Positions 36,578 to 44,442 of a stretch of DNA of 64,000 nucleotides are shown in pieces. The stretch is taken from positions 1 to 64,000 of IMG/VR virus record IMGVR_UViG_3300022746_000019. One strand, given 5' to 3'. A program made the position numbers and the translations under genes. The notes under the pieces were generated by a model. It was not told the origin of the DNA, searched no databases, and worked only from the letters and a program-made list of their open reading frames with translations. The DNA is from a virus. The stretch's first letter is position 1. Every line of letters starts with the position of its first letter.

Positions 36578-36606
36578 AAAACCCCCGCCGAAGCGGGGGT
36601 TTTTTG
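36578..36606 (-). terminator. Rho-independent terminator
   Basis: AACCCCCGC (36580-36588), CGAA loop, GCGGGGGTT (36593-36601), T-runs on both sides. On the minus strand it closes the 36620-36952 gene. Confidence 0.9.
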
Positions 36607-36619
36607 TCGCTAACTTAGG

Positions 36620-36952
36620 TCAGTCGAGATCCGTGTAACCAGCCTGGAAGTTCGGGGCGCTACGGTTGATTGCCGAGGTGAACAGGCGACCATTTGCGAG
36701 GGTCTGGCCTGCTGCCGGGTCAACGCCGCCGCCAACCTTCACACGGATGCCGTAACTAGCTCCTGCGCGGGTTGCGGAGCGGTTAGCCACTGGCTGGGTG
36801 GCAGGGTCGCCGCTCTGGGCGCCCTTCTTACCAACGGGCTTGGTGTTTGCGGAAGGGGCGCTGGATGCGTCTCGGACGGGAACGCCAGACTTAAGTGCTG
36901 CAGAATCCGTAGGCGCAATAGGCGACGGATTGTTGAAAGAATCATTCTTCAT
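36620..36952 (-). CDS. Low-complexity Ser/Ala/Pro-rich protein (110 aa)
   Basis: From ATG 36952 with AAAGGA upstream: MKNDSFNNPSPIAPTDSAAL..., rich in Ala, Ser, Pro and Gly, with a more ordered end (AGASYGIRVKVGGGVDPAAG). It ends at its own strong terminator, as abundant phage proteins often do. It could be a decoration or internal virion protein. Unrecognised. Confidence 0.6.
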   Translation of the reverse strand: MKNDSFNNPSPIAPTDSAALKSGVPVRDASSAPSANTKPVGKKGAQSGDPATQPVANRSATRAGASYGIRVKVGGGVDPAAGQTLANGRLFTSAINRSAPNFQAGYTDLD

Positions 36953-37015
36953 GGTTTTCCTTTGGCCAAAGGGGTGGTAATACAAAAATACCACCTAATG
37001 AACAAAATATCTGGC

Positions 37016-37297
37016 TTAATTGGACTTGGCTTGAACCGTAAGCACAATTGCTGAAATTTGACCTTCTCGGCTGTCAATCGAGGCAAATCCTGGGATGCAA
37101 ACAAGATCGATTCCGCGAGGGGCGGTGTATCCGCGGGCAATTGCCACTGCCTTTACCGCCTGATTTACGGCTCCAGCGCCTACCGCCCGGAGTTTGCACG
37201 CACGGCTTTCGTAGATAGCATGGGCAATAGCCGAGGCTACGGCCTGCGGGTTGGAGCCAGCGCCTACGCGCAGGACTTGTTCTTCTGTTTCTGACAT
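37016..37297 (-). CDS. SpoVS-family (Alba-like) protein
   Basis: 93 residues. LRVGAGSNPQAVASAIAHAI, VGAGAVNQAVKAVAIARGYT and LVCIPGFASIDSREGQISAI line up with bacterial stage V sporulation protein S (the V-x-A-x-S-N-P-x-x-V-A-x-A-I, A-I-G-A-G-A-x-N-Q-A-V-K-A-V-A-I-A-R-G and D-L-x-x-I-P-x-F blocks). SpoVS has an Alba-like nucleic-acid-binding fold and affects sporulation in Bacillus. In a phage it may bind nucleic acid or bias host development. It has its own promoter. Confidence 0.9.
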   Translation of the reverse strand: MSETEEQVLRVGAGSNPQAVASAIAHAIYESRACKLRAVGAGAVNQAVKAVAIARGYTAPRGIDLVCIPGFASIDSREGQISAIVLTVQAKSN

Positions 37298-37329
37298 TGT
37301 GACCTCTTATTGGGACGAATGGTGTTCGG

Positions 37330-37357
37330 ACCCTACAAGTTTGACACAATTTGTCGA
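37330..37357 (-). promoter_or_regulatory. Promoter of the SpoVS-like gene
   Basis: Minus strand TCGACA (37357-37352), 16 nt, TAGGGT (37335-37330), about 35 nt before ATG 37297. The surrounding TTTATCGACAAATTG resembles TTTGTCGACAAA near 21993. Confidence 0.5.
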
Positions 37358-37367
37358 TAAATCGTCC

Positions 37368-37628
37368 TTAAATAGACTGCTTTTTGCCATTTTTGTACAC
37401 ATACCCCATGTCGTAACCTTCAATAATTCTGGGGGTGAGGTACGCCAAAACTTCGCGCCAATAACAGGTGTCGCAACCACAGTACAACGCGCTGGTTACT
37501 GTCTCAATTGTCTCGCCTGATTCCTGAACCCCGAGGACAAGCATGTCCATGTAGTCCGCGACACTTGCCTGAAGCTCTTGCGCCCACGCCCGGTTAGATA
37601 CTTCGGTGAAGGGAGTATCAAATGACAT
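37368..37628 (-). CDS. Hypothetical protein (86 aa)
   Basis: MSFDTPFTEVSNRAWAQELQ..., with YCGCDTCYWREVLAYL centrally (three Cys) and a basic end. Overlaps the resolvase end by 11 bp. Unrecognised. Confidence 0.65.
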   Translation of the reverse strand: MSFDTPFTEVSNRAWAQELQASVADYMDMLVLGVQESGETIETVTSALYCGCDTCYWREVLAYLTPRIIEGYDMGYVYKNGKKQSI

Positions 37629-38196
37629 GGTCGGTCCTTTCGCGGTACTTGGGATCTGACATCAGTAGGTCCACGACTTCTTTCTCGTAAGAAGTAGCGG
37701 CGTGCTTAGACGCTAATTTAGCCAATGAGTAGGCGTCAGCGGCGTTGTCGTCAAGCAGCTCAATACCCCACTTTTTATAAACATGGAGCATGACTTGGCT
37801 CTTTTTGCTGGCGTTGCCCTTACCTGTCACATACTTTTTAAGTGATGTAGGCGGGACAATGAGTGGGTATACGCCGTAGGTATTCTTTAGGTTCATCTTT
37901 ACCACCGCGCCTAATTCCCCGGCCTTGTGCGCAACTTGGGAGCCATAGGAATAACCTTCCATGGCAATGTCCAACACTTTATTACCGGCGGCCGTAATTT
38001 GCACGTGTTTCGTGGTGAGGTACTCGTAAATATCTACCAAACGGTCTACGCCTTGACCTCCAAACTGAACTACCTCTACGAAGTATGAATTATCTGAGCC
38101 GACGACGGCAAAACCAAAACCGCTGTACGACTGATCGATTCCAATTGTTACGGTTTCTCCGAGGGTTACACCTGGACCAAAGTGCTTGTATTTCAC
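37618..38196 (-). CDS. RuvC-like Holliday junction resolvase
   Basis: 192 residues from GTG 38196 (GTGA overlap). RNase H-fold acidic residues: TIGIDQSYSGFGFAV (first Asp), LDIAMEGYSYGSQ (Glu), DDNAADAYSLAKLA (C-terminal Asp pair). VPPTSLKKYVTGKGNASKKS is the RuvC lysine-rich substrate loop. It resolves branched DNA from replication and recombination before packaging. Part of a recombination set with Cas4-like, PD-(D/E)XK and RecA genes. Confidence 0.9.
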   Translation of the reverse strand: MKYKHFGPGVTLGETVTIGIDQSYSGFGFAVVGSDNSYFVEVVQFGGQGVDRLVDIYEYLTTKHVQITAAGNKVLDIAMEGYSYGSQVAHKAGELGAVVKMNLKNTYGVYPLIVPPTSLKKYVTGKGNASKKSQVMLHVYKKWGIELLDDNAADAYSLAKLASKHAATSYEKEVVDLLMSDPKYRERTDHVI

Positions 38197-38693
38197 GGGG
38201 TTGCCCAGTTTCCGCGTGAGCGTGCTGCTCCGCCCGAAGTTCGTCGGGTAAGTTCGCGGCTAATAAGGTTGGTATCACGCTCCGCGTTATTAGCCATGAC
38301 CTCAACAAGTTTCCTGTACGCGTACTTGCCTTCATGTGCATGGGTTTGGCGCATGACTTCGGGTTCCATGGCAACCTGCACTTTCAGCAAGGTAACTGTG
38401 TCTTTGCTCCCCTTAGCTCCGTTGGCCTTAAGCAGGGCCACATTCTCTTCCCAGTTCAATTCGCGCTCAGCGGCGCGCTCGTCAATGATTGCCACAGCGA
38501 GCTGCGCGGAAAGAAAGTTCCAGTACGAGGTAAAGTGAACAAAAAGTTCCATAAGCTGTTCGTCAGAAAGATCGCTCAAGTCTGACGGAAGCGCCGGTGT
38601 GTCGATATCAGATGATGTGGGAAAATGAAGCCCCTGTGCTTCTAGGGATTTAATCGTGTCCCAGTTATCTGAGTTAATCTTCAAGCTTGGCAT
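38193..38693 (-). CDS. Hypothetical protein between resolvase and exonuclease
   Basis: 166 residues from ATG 38693. Acidic linker (PALPSDLSDLSDEQLMELFV), then a helical region (WNFLSAQLAVAIIDERAAER) and a basic end. Overlaps both neighbours, so it is expressed with the recombination enzymes. A recombination accessory role is inference. Confidence 0.65.
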   Translation of the reverse strand: MPSLKINSDNWDTIKSLEAQGLHFPTSSDIDTPALPSDLSDLSDEQLMELFVHFTSYWNFLSAQLAVAIIDERAAERELNWEENVALLKANGAKGSKDTVTLLKVQVAMEPEVMRQTHAHEGKYAYRKLVEVMANNAERDTNLISRELTRRTSGGAARSRGNWATP

Positions 38694-39567
38694 TTTCAAC
38701 CTCCAGATAGTGGTTGCATTTAGCGCAACCAGCAACGGGGTCGATATTACACGCAGGTGGGGTGCTGTTGTCAACTGCGGCGTTAATCATCTCTACGGAC
38801 TTGAACAGCTCCACAATACCGAAATCACTCTTCGGAATTACGAATTCTTTTACCTCTTGGGTAGCCTTGTTTTCGTAGATAAAAACTACTTCTTCTGGGG
38901 GATTGCTAAACCCGATAAGTTCAATCAGCTTCATGTAAATCTGCGTTTGCATAATGTGGCTATAGAAGGGGGAGTCAAACTCCGACCACATCTTCTTGAT
39001 GTCACCGTTGTGCTTGTAGAACAGGTCTGGGTTTTCCCACCGGAATGACCCTTCTCCAACAGATTTAATCTCCAGAAGCAGGTCATCACCAAGTCCCTTG
39101 ACCCAACCATCAGCATGACCGCTGATACGGAGCGGCTCATATTTTAGGGGAACCTCTTTATAAGAAGCATGAGTCCCCTCGCCGCAGGCTGTGCAGGTGT
39201 CCCCGCCCATGCCCCAGGAAATGGCGTAGCAGATGTCGCACTCCCAGAGGCCGTAGAGGTTGCCCATCTGGCCAATCCAGTCCTGCCAGCGGCCATGAAT
39301 GCGGTGACCCTCCGAGAAAACCAACAACTGCTTGAGGCTAACCTTGAACTTGGACGGCGGGGGCGGGGCGCCCTGCAGCATGTAGTACTGCGCTCGGTGG
39401 CACCAATCAGGCTTGGCCATGTCGGACGGGTGGATTACTGTATAAACTCGATCACCCGAGGCGGGTCGGGAAAGCAAGAAACGCTCCACAGAGCCGACGA
39501 CCCTAGAGTTCTTATCTCTAACATCTAGGAACTTTTTAAGCGTTCCTGTCGGCTTTTGCTTCTTCAT
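38674..39567 (-). CDS. Cas4-like PD-(D/E)XK exonuclease
   Basis: 297 residues. SGHADGWVKG, then LLLEIKSVG at about residues 149-170 form the PD-(D/E)XK core (D...ExK). HIMQTQIYMKLIELIGF is the conserved Q-x-x-x-Y helix. A zinc ribbon WECDICYAI...DTCTACG is inserted ahead of it, and a Cys set (CNIDPVAGCAKCNHY) at the C-terminus could hold an Fe-S cluster as in Cas4/AddB. Likely processes DNA ends for RecA-type recombination. No CRISPR genes nearby. Confidence 0.85.
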   Translation of the reverse strand: MKKQKPTGTLKKFLDVRDKNSRVVGSVERFLLSRPASGDRVYTVIHPSDMAKPDWCHRAQYYMLQGAPPPPSKFKVSLKQLLVFSEGHRIHGRWQDWIGQMGNLYGLWECDICYAISWGMGGDTCTACGEGTHASYKEVPLKYEPLRISGHADGWVKGLGDDLLLEIKSVGEGSFRWENPDLFYKHNGDIKKMWSEFDSPFYSHIMQTQIYMKLIELIGFSNPPEEVVFIYENKATQEVKEFVIPKSDFGIVELFKSVEMINAAVDNSTPPACNIDPVAGCAKCNHYLEVENAKLED

Positions 39568-39881
39568 CTCTTACCTGCCCTAACCCATTCCTCTAATGTC
39601 GAACCGCTCTTTTCGGCTTTACGCCGCAGAGCGTTGCGCTCCCGGTGGCTCATGCCACCCCAGATACCGTGCTGCTCGTCGTTCTTTTCGGCGTACAGTA
39701 GGCAATCAACTAGCGCTTGGCATTTGGGATGCCCGTCCCTGCCGAGGCAAATGTTCTTTGCTTGATCGGCAATTTTTTTGTACAAATCTTTATCCCGCGG
39801 TGGGTACCAAAGCTCTGGGTTGTAGTTGCGGCAATTTGCCTCACCACGCCAGGCCTCAGGGCCCTCGTCGTCGTAGTACAA
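39564..39881 (-). CDS. whiB: WhiB-family transcription regulator
   Basis: 105 residues. Four Cys in the Wbl order: ANCRNY, NICLGR, PKCQAL, VDCLLYA, then HGIWGGMSHRERNAL, the G-[I/V]-W-G-G turn that contacts the sigma factor. The basic end (RNALRRKAEK) binds DNA. TTG start at 39881 with AGGAG 7 nt upstream. Wbl proteins hold a [4Fe-4S] cluster and bind region 4 of the primary sigma factor, so this protein could redirect host RNA polymerase, possibly at the cassette promoters. Confidence 0.95.
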   Translation of the reverse strand: MYYDDEGPEAWRGEANCRNYNPELWYPPRDKDLYKKIADQAKNICLGRDGHPKCQALVDCLLYAEKNDEQHGIWGGMSHRERNALRRKAEKSGSTLEEWVRAGKR

Positions 39882-39945
39882 AAGGTGCTCCTAGATGGTC
39901 GGTTGTTAACCTTCCTTCTCCCTAGGAGGCAGTAGTTTAGCAGCC

Positions 39946-40206
39946 TTAGTACTTATTGCGATTAGCGCTGCACCATTCGCAGGTGCACCGGCCAACCCAT
40001 ACATGGCCGTACCGTTTCCACAGCTGGCGGTCTTCTTCTGTAGCCTGCTTTTGCGGTTTACCTCGACGAACCCAGGTTTCTTCTGAGTAATCAGGTTCCA
40101 GCGGAATCTTCTTCTTTTCAACAGGCTTTTCGCATTTATGCGTCAAACCACGCCACCAAACTTTGCAGTCTGGGCACTTAACGGGGGTGTTTTCGTTTAC
40201 TGTCAC
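39946..40206 (-). CDS. Two-zinc-ribbon protein (86 aa)
   Basis: N-terminal VKCPDCKVWWRGLTHKC (CxxC...HxxC) and C-terminal GRCTCEWCSANRNKY (CxCxxC) with a Trp-rich middle (RQLWKRYGHVWV). Function unknown. Confidence 0.65.
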   Translation of the reverse strand: MTVNENTPVKCPDCKVWWRGLTHKCEKPVEKKKIPLEPDYSEETWVRRGKPQKQATEEDRQLWKRYGHVWVGRCTCEWCSANRNKY

Positions 40207-40208
40207 AA

Positions 40209-40523
40209 TTACTCCTCAAGGTTGTGCAGCAGTTCAAGGAAGTCGTTTTCTTCCAGAACCACATAGTTTTCATTGTTTAAGTGGAAACCAAATACCGGCA
40301 CTCTGCCGTCAAGAATGGCTTCCTTGACTATCTTTTCCAGCTCTACGGCCTTTAGCGTGAACTGCGACTTTCCGGTCCACTTATGCTCAATAAGGAAGTC
40401 TTTAGACCGTACATCGCCTTTGCGGCTCCAAAACGCGCCGCTGGCGGCGGTGCGCTGCCCTCCAAACGCCTTCTCAAGTCGTTTCTCGTGCTTTTGGGAC
40501 TGCTTCTGGCCTTCAGACTTCAT
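40209..40523 (-). CDS. PD-(D/E)XK nuclease-like protein (104 aa)
   Basis: KAFGGQRTAASGAFWSRKGD, then VRSKDFLIEHKWTGKSQFTL: D...E-x-K on consecutive strands with a preceding Arg/Ser segment, typical of small PD-(D/E)XK endonucleases and archaeal-type Holliday junction resolvases. The last third (VPVFGFHLNNENYVVLEEND) completes the sheet. A second candidate resolvase beside RuvC. Coupled to recA by a one-base overlap. Confidence 0.75.
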   Translation of the reverse strand: MKSEGQKQSQKHEKRLEKAFGGQRTAASGAFWSRKGDVRSKDFLIEHKWTGKSQFTLKAVELEKIVKEAILDGRVPVFGFHLNNENYVVLEENDFLELLHNLEE

Positions 40524-41575
40524 CAGTCTTCCTCAACGACATATTTAGAACCGGCCCGGACCGTCTCCAAAACTTCCTTCTCCAAAGCCTCGCGGAGATC
40601 GAGTTCTTCGCGGATAGACGCTACAAGGGCGTCTGCGCCCTGCCATTGGCGCTCTGCGTACCGGTAGTACGCTCCAGCCCTGACAATGACCTTGTTCAAA
40701 ATGCCCAACGCGACAATCTCTTTAGCGAAGTCAAAACTTCCGGGGGCTACATGGCCACCGTCAGAAAAATAGAAATCCACATAAGCAGTCTGGGACGGCG
40801 GGGCAATCTTGTTCTTAATAGTCCGGATCTTCATGGTCTGGCCGACGCGGCGCTTTTCCTGACCGCTACCTGCCTCAATCCAATCATCGCGCTTAATCTC
40901 TACGCGGGTAAAGGCCGCGTAGTCCTTGCCCTTACCACCCGGAGTAGTACGAGGGTCGCCGTACATGACGCCAACCTTATCGCGCCACTGGTTAATCATG
41001 ATTCCGATGAACGGGCGTTCATACTCTGTCAAACTGCGCTTTGAAGCGAGGCCTACCTTGCGAAAAAACTTGTTGGTGAGCATTGCGCCGCGACCAACCG
41101 TGAACTCGCCCATGTCCTTGTCGTCCTCGGCTCCTGGAACAAGCGCGGGCAGTGAGTCAATAACGACGCAGTCGACAGCCTTTGACTCAACAAAGTCAAC
41201 TACGGCGTCGTAGGCCTCTTCCATAAGGTTGGTGGACACTACGAACACGCGGTTGGTATCAACCCCGCACAATTCAGCGTAGGACGGAACCCATTGTTCT
41301 GCGGCTACCCATACGGTGGTAAATTCGGGATCGAGCGCCTGGTTAGCGGCAATAGTCTTCAATGCAAGGGCGGTCTTTCCGTTGCTGGCTTCGCCAATCA
41401 GTTCAACCCATTGGTTGGTGGGCCAGCCGCCGCCAAGAATCACATCTACAGCCAATGATCCGCTGGTGATTCGACCAATCAAATCGTCCCGGATTTCAGA
41501 CCCATTGACAACTGTGTCTGGGCCAAACTTCTTGTTGATTTTGGCAATGACTTTTGCAAGGTCAGGATTTGTCAT
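40523..41575 (-). CDS. recA: RecA-like recombinase
   Basis: 350 residues. Walker A GEASNGKTALAL at about 63-74, a Walker B-like strand VDCVVIDSLPALVPGAE, L1-type region AMLTNKFFRKVG, MINQWRDKVGVMYGDPRTTP, L2-type GGKGKDYAAFTRVEI. It shares the RecA layout but is somewhat diverged (ASNGKT instead of PESSGKT). Catalyses strand exchange for phage recombination and replication restart. Precedes the PD-(D/E)XK gene and follows the polymerase operon. Confidence 0.9.
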   Translation of the reverse strand: MTNPDLAKVIAKINKKFGPDTVVNGSEIRDDLIGRITSGSLAVDVILGGGWPTNQWVELIGEASNGKTALALKTIAANQALDPEFTTVWVAAEQWVPSYAELCGVDTNRVFVVSTNLMEEAYDAVVDFVESKAVDCVVIDSLPALVPGAEDDKDMGEFTVGRGAMLTNKFFRKVGLASKRSLTEYERPFIGIMINQWRDKVGVMYGDPRTTPGGKGKDYAAFTRVEIKRDDWIEAGSGQEKRRVGQTMKIRTIKNKIAPPSQTAYVDFYFSDGGHVAPGSFDFAKEIVALGILNKVIVRAGAYYRYAERQWQGADALVASIREELDLREALEKEVLETVRAGSKYVVEED

Positions 41576-41586
41576 GTTTACTCCGA

Positions 41587-41955
41587 TTAATCAATTCTAC
41601 CGATGATGGCGGTTGGGTTCCAACCACCAGTAGGGACCTGCTTTGCTGGCGCTGAGGCTCCACCGCCACTCCCAGTAATACCTACGGTTCCGGTGCCTGT
41701 CTGGGAAATTGGGTACCCACAGTCATAGCAACGCGGGCGGGCTTCGGGAGAAGCGCTGCCGTAATTTCCACTGCCACATCCTGGGCAACGCGATGTATTA
41801 GTAGCGCTTGCTGGAAGACGCGGCGGGGCTGCCTGCTGCTCAACAGGTGCATACTGCTGCGCTGGCTGCTGGACTGGAGGAAGGTAAGGGGCTTGTGGCG
41901 CCTGAGTGGCTGGAGGGTTAGTAAGCCTCCGTGACCACCAATCTGAGTTAGTCAT
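41587..41955 (-). CDS. Pro/Gln-rich protein with zinc ribbon
   Basis: 122 residues. Starts MTNSDWWSRRLTNPPATQAP, with a long Pro/Gln/Ala-rich linker, then SRCPGCGSG and PRCYDCGYP (zinc ribbon), then a Gly-rich end with GGWNPTAIIGRID. The same layout occurs in other actinophages near replication genes. Role unknown. Confidence 0.65.
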   Translation of the reverse strand: MTNSDWWSRRLTNPPATQAPQAPYLPPVQQPAQQYAPVEQQAAPPRLPASATNTSRCPGCGSGNYGSASPEARPRCYDCGYPISQTGTGTVGITGSGGGASAPAKQVPTGGWNPTAIIGRID

Positions 41956-42412
41956 CGAATGAATCCTTCATAGTACTTCCTACAAGACCGGGGTTCTTAA
42001 TAATCCCAATCTCCAAGGCGGCTGAAAACGCGGCGTACAAGGCTGCGTAGGACAACGAGCTGTAGACATCGCTCAACATATCAACAATCTCTTCCTTCTC
42101 AGCATCCTGCATATCAGATTCGGAAAGAAAAATGTTCTTGCTGACCTCCATCGTGGCTTTGGCATTGATTTCTGACATCAAGGTGATGAAGTCAAGGTAA
42201 GGATCGACGCGTTCGCGGCGAATCTCGCTAGCCATGAGCTCGGTAGTTTCTCCCTCAGAACTTGCCGGAAGGAGCCCGAAAGCTTTTGCAACAGTCTCTG
42301 GTGATGAAACCTCGGTATCATAAAGGTACCAACGGGCAATAGTTGCAACAGAAACTGCCGTGTAATCAACTTTCTTAGCCGGCTCGGTCTTGCCCCAAAA
42401 CTTCCACTTCAC
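41948..42412 (-). CDS. Hypothetical protein (154 aa)
   Basis: GTG 42412 is chosen (MKWKFWGKTEPAKK) because it overlaps the polymerase stop (GTGA) and has GGGGAG 7 nt upstream; an ATG at 42427 is possible. Helical, with EVVSPETVAKAFGLLPAS-type region and a C-terminal Ala-rich helix (YAALYAAFSAALEIGII). No domain recognised. Confidence 0.65.
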   Translation of the reverse strand: MKWKFWGKTEPAKKVDYTAVSVATIARWYLYDTEVSSPETVAKAFGLLPASSEGETTELMASEIRRERVDPYLDFITLMSEINAKATMEVSKNIFLSESDMQDAEKEEIVDMLSDVYSSLSYAALYAAFSAALEIGIIKNPGLVGSTMKDSFDD

Positions 42413-44388
42413 TTTGCTTCTCCCCATCGCTGAACAATCTTTACATCTGCCACAAGCGGAACGCTGAGCACATCAATTCCTTCCATAGCGGTTCTAATGG
42501 CTTCAGCGGTTTCCTCAGCCACATGGTCTGGTGCAAGGGTGACAATTTCGTCATGCACAGTGAGAATCATCCTAGCATCTTCTGGAATCATCTTATGCGC
42601 CCGCACCATGGCAATCTTAATAATGTCGGCTGCCGTACCCTGGATGCGGGTGTTGAACGCCTGCCGTTCTGCGGATGCCTTTAGTTGGGTATCCGACGAA
42701 GTGATGTCTGGGAGATACCGGCGCCTGCCGGTGATTGTGTTAACAAACGCGGGCTTTCGGTTGCGGGTAACAGTGAGCACCTTGCTGCGGTACTTATTTA
42801 CCGCCTGAAACTCTCGGCTGAACTTGGTCAGGAGCTCCTTGGCTTCGGTTGTGGAGCAACCAATCTGACGGGCAATCTTGTCTGGTCCCACGCCGTAGGC
42901 CATGGACAGAACTAGGACTTTGCCGGCTTTTCGGTCAACTCCCACGGTGTCGCCCACGGTGGTGTAAATGTCTCGACCTTCAAGGTAGTTAGCCACCATG
43001 ATAGGGTCTTGGGAGAGCGACGCAATAACTCTAGGTTCAATCTGTGAGTAGTCCGCGACAATAAGTTTGTAGCCTTCAGGCGCGTAGAACAGGTTACGGA
43101 TAGCCTTCCCGTGAGCCGTGCTAGGAGATGGTACATTCTGAAGATTAGGGTTGCGGCTGCTGAAGCGGCCCGTTTCCGCACCATGCTGAACAAAGTCACA
43201 GTGAATCCTTCCGTTAATAAGCAGGCTGTCCTTGTGCTCAATCTTCGACTTACCGCTGCTAGTCCGGACAACATCGCCTCCCAGATAGGGGACGACATAG
43301 GTTCCGTGCAACTTGTTCAAGTCTGCGTACTTGAGAAGGGCGTCTACTAGAGGGTCTTGGTTCTTGTAGGCCTCTAGGGCTTCTGCGGACACCGAATAAT
43401 CAGACAGGCTCAATGCTTGGCCGGCCTTGTCCTTCTCGTAGCCCTTATTAGTGAGCAGTTTTGGCTTAAGGCCTCTACCGCCCGCATCCTTTGAGGAGTA
43501 AAGCAAATCCTGCTTCTCGGCGTTGGAATTGATGTTGAACACGCGACCAGCAATGCGGTAAATATCCGCCCTAGCCTGCTCAATCTCCTTCTCCAAGTTC
43601 TCGCTGAGCAACCCGAGAGACTCGGTGTCTATGGGAGCTCCTGTGAGTTTCATATCGCACAGAACCTCAAGCACATCCATCTCTAGGTTGAATACTCGAT
43701 CCAGCTCGTACTGCTCAATCTTGGGGGCGAGGACCTTCCACAGAAGGAAGGTGTACTTGGAGTCAAGGTAGGCGTACTTGGCGACTTCGTTGAACGAATA
43801 GACCTCGACCTCTTTGCCGACTCCCTTCGCCATTTCGTAGCCAAACTCGCGCTTCAAACAATCGGCAAGGCCGCACTTGTTCTTGTTGCGGTTGTCCGTA
43901 ATGAACGACGCAATCATGGTGTCAAAGTAAGGACCGACCGGAACACGGCCTCCGTAGTACTTTGCCACGGAGGTGAGATCAAACAACAAGTTGTGACCAA
44001 TGGTCAGAATCTCGCTGTTGAACATCAGGGGCTCAAGTACGGCAAATACTTCCCCTGGGAACAATTGGGCGGGCGGATCAGAAAAGACCTTGGTGGCCTT
44101 CTTGATGTCCCTAGAGTAATCGAACTCACGGGCCTTCAAACCTTTGTCAACGCGAGCCTGACCTTGGCCAGTAAGAGGGTAAACGACATCAAGGAGTTCG
44201 CCGTTTGGGTGTCCCATAGGAATTACATCACAGCGGCCATGAGTAGCTAGGGTAATCCACAAGACCTCATTCACCGGGGTATCGCCGCGCCGGTCTCCTA
44301 CGGTTTCAACATCGTAGGCAAATGCGTCTTGAGTAAGATAAAACGCAACCATGTCTTCAAGTTGCTGCTTAGTAGTAATTATGTTCAT
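42409..44388 (-). CDS. polA: Family A DNA polymerase with 3'-5' exonuclease
   Basis: 659 residues. Exonuclease: FAYDVETVGDR (motif I, DxE), IGHNLLFDLTSVAKYYGG (motif II), YAYLDSKYTFLLW (motif III). Polymerase: KLIVADYSQIEPRVIASLSQ (motif A), DRKAGKVLVLSMAYGVGPDK (motif B/O-helix), RMILTVHDEIVTLAP (motif C). Motif B lacks an extra Tyr/Phe change, so no marked ddNTP prediction is made. No 5'-3' nuclease domain. The replicative polymerase of the phage; works with the DnaB helicase, primase and RecA genes here. Confidence 0.95.
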   Translation of the reverse strand: MNIITTKQQLEDMVAFYLTQDAFAYDVETVGDRRGDTPVNEVLWITLATHGRCDVIPMGHPNGELLDVVYPLTGQGQARVDKGLKAREFDYSRDIKKATKVFSDPPAQLFPGEVFAVLEPLMFNSEILTIGHNLLFDLTSVAKYYGGRVPVGPYFDTMIASFITDNRNKNKCGLADCLKREFGYEMAKGVGKEVEVYSFNEVAKYAYLDSKYTFLLWKVLAPKIEQYELDRVFNLEMDVLEVLCDMKLTGAPIDTESLGLLSENLEKEIEQARADIYRIAGRVFNINSNAEKQDLLYSSKDAGGRGLKPKLLTNKGYEKDKAGQALSLSDYSVSAEALEAYKNQDPLVDALLKYADLNKLHGTYVVPYLGGDVVRTSSGKSKIEHKDSLLINGRIHCDFVQHGAETGRFSSRNPNLQNVPSPSTAHGKAIRNLFYAPEGYKLIVADYSQIEPRVIASLSQDPIMVANYLEGRDIYTTVGDTVGVDRKAGKVLVLSMAYGVGPDKIARQIGCSTTEAKELLTKFSREFQAVNKYRSKVLTVTRNRKPAFVNTITGRRRYLPDITSSDTQLKASAERQAFNTRIQGTAADIIKIAMVRAHKMIPEDARMILTVHDEIVTLAPDHVAEETAEAIRTAMEGIDVLSVPLVADVKIVQRWGEAK

Positions 44389-44403
44389 ACCGTCTCCAAA
44401 GAT

Positions 44404-44434
44404 GCCTAGAGGCCGCTTATCACGGCCTCTAGGC
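44404..44434 (-). terminator. Hairpin terminator
   Basis: GCCTAGAGGCCG (44404-44415) and CGGCCTCTAGGC (44423-44434) form a perfect 12-bp stem between the 44443 gene and polA; ATCTTT follows on the minus strand. Partial termination is likely, leaving some read-through into polA. Confidence 0.6.
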
Positions 44435-44442
44435 TAGTTCTT

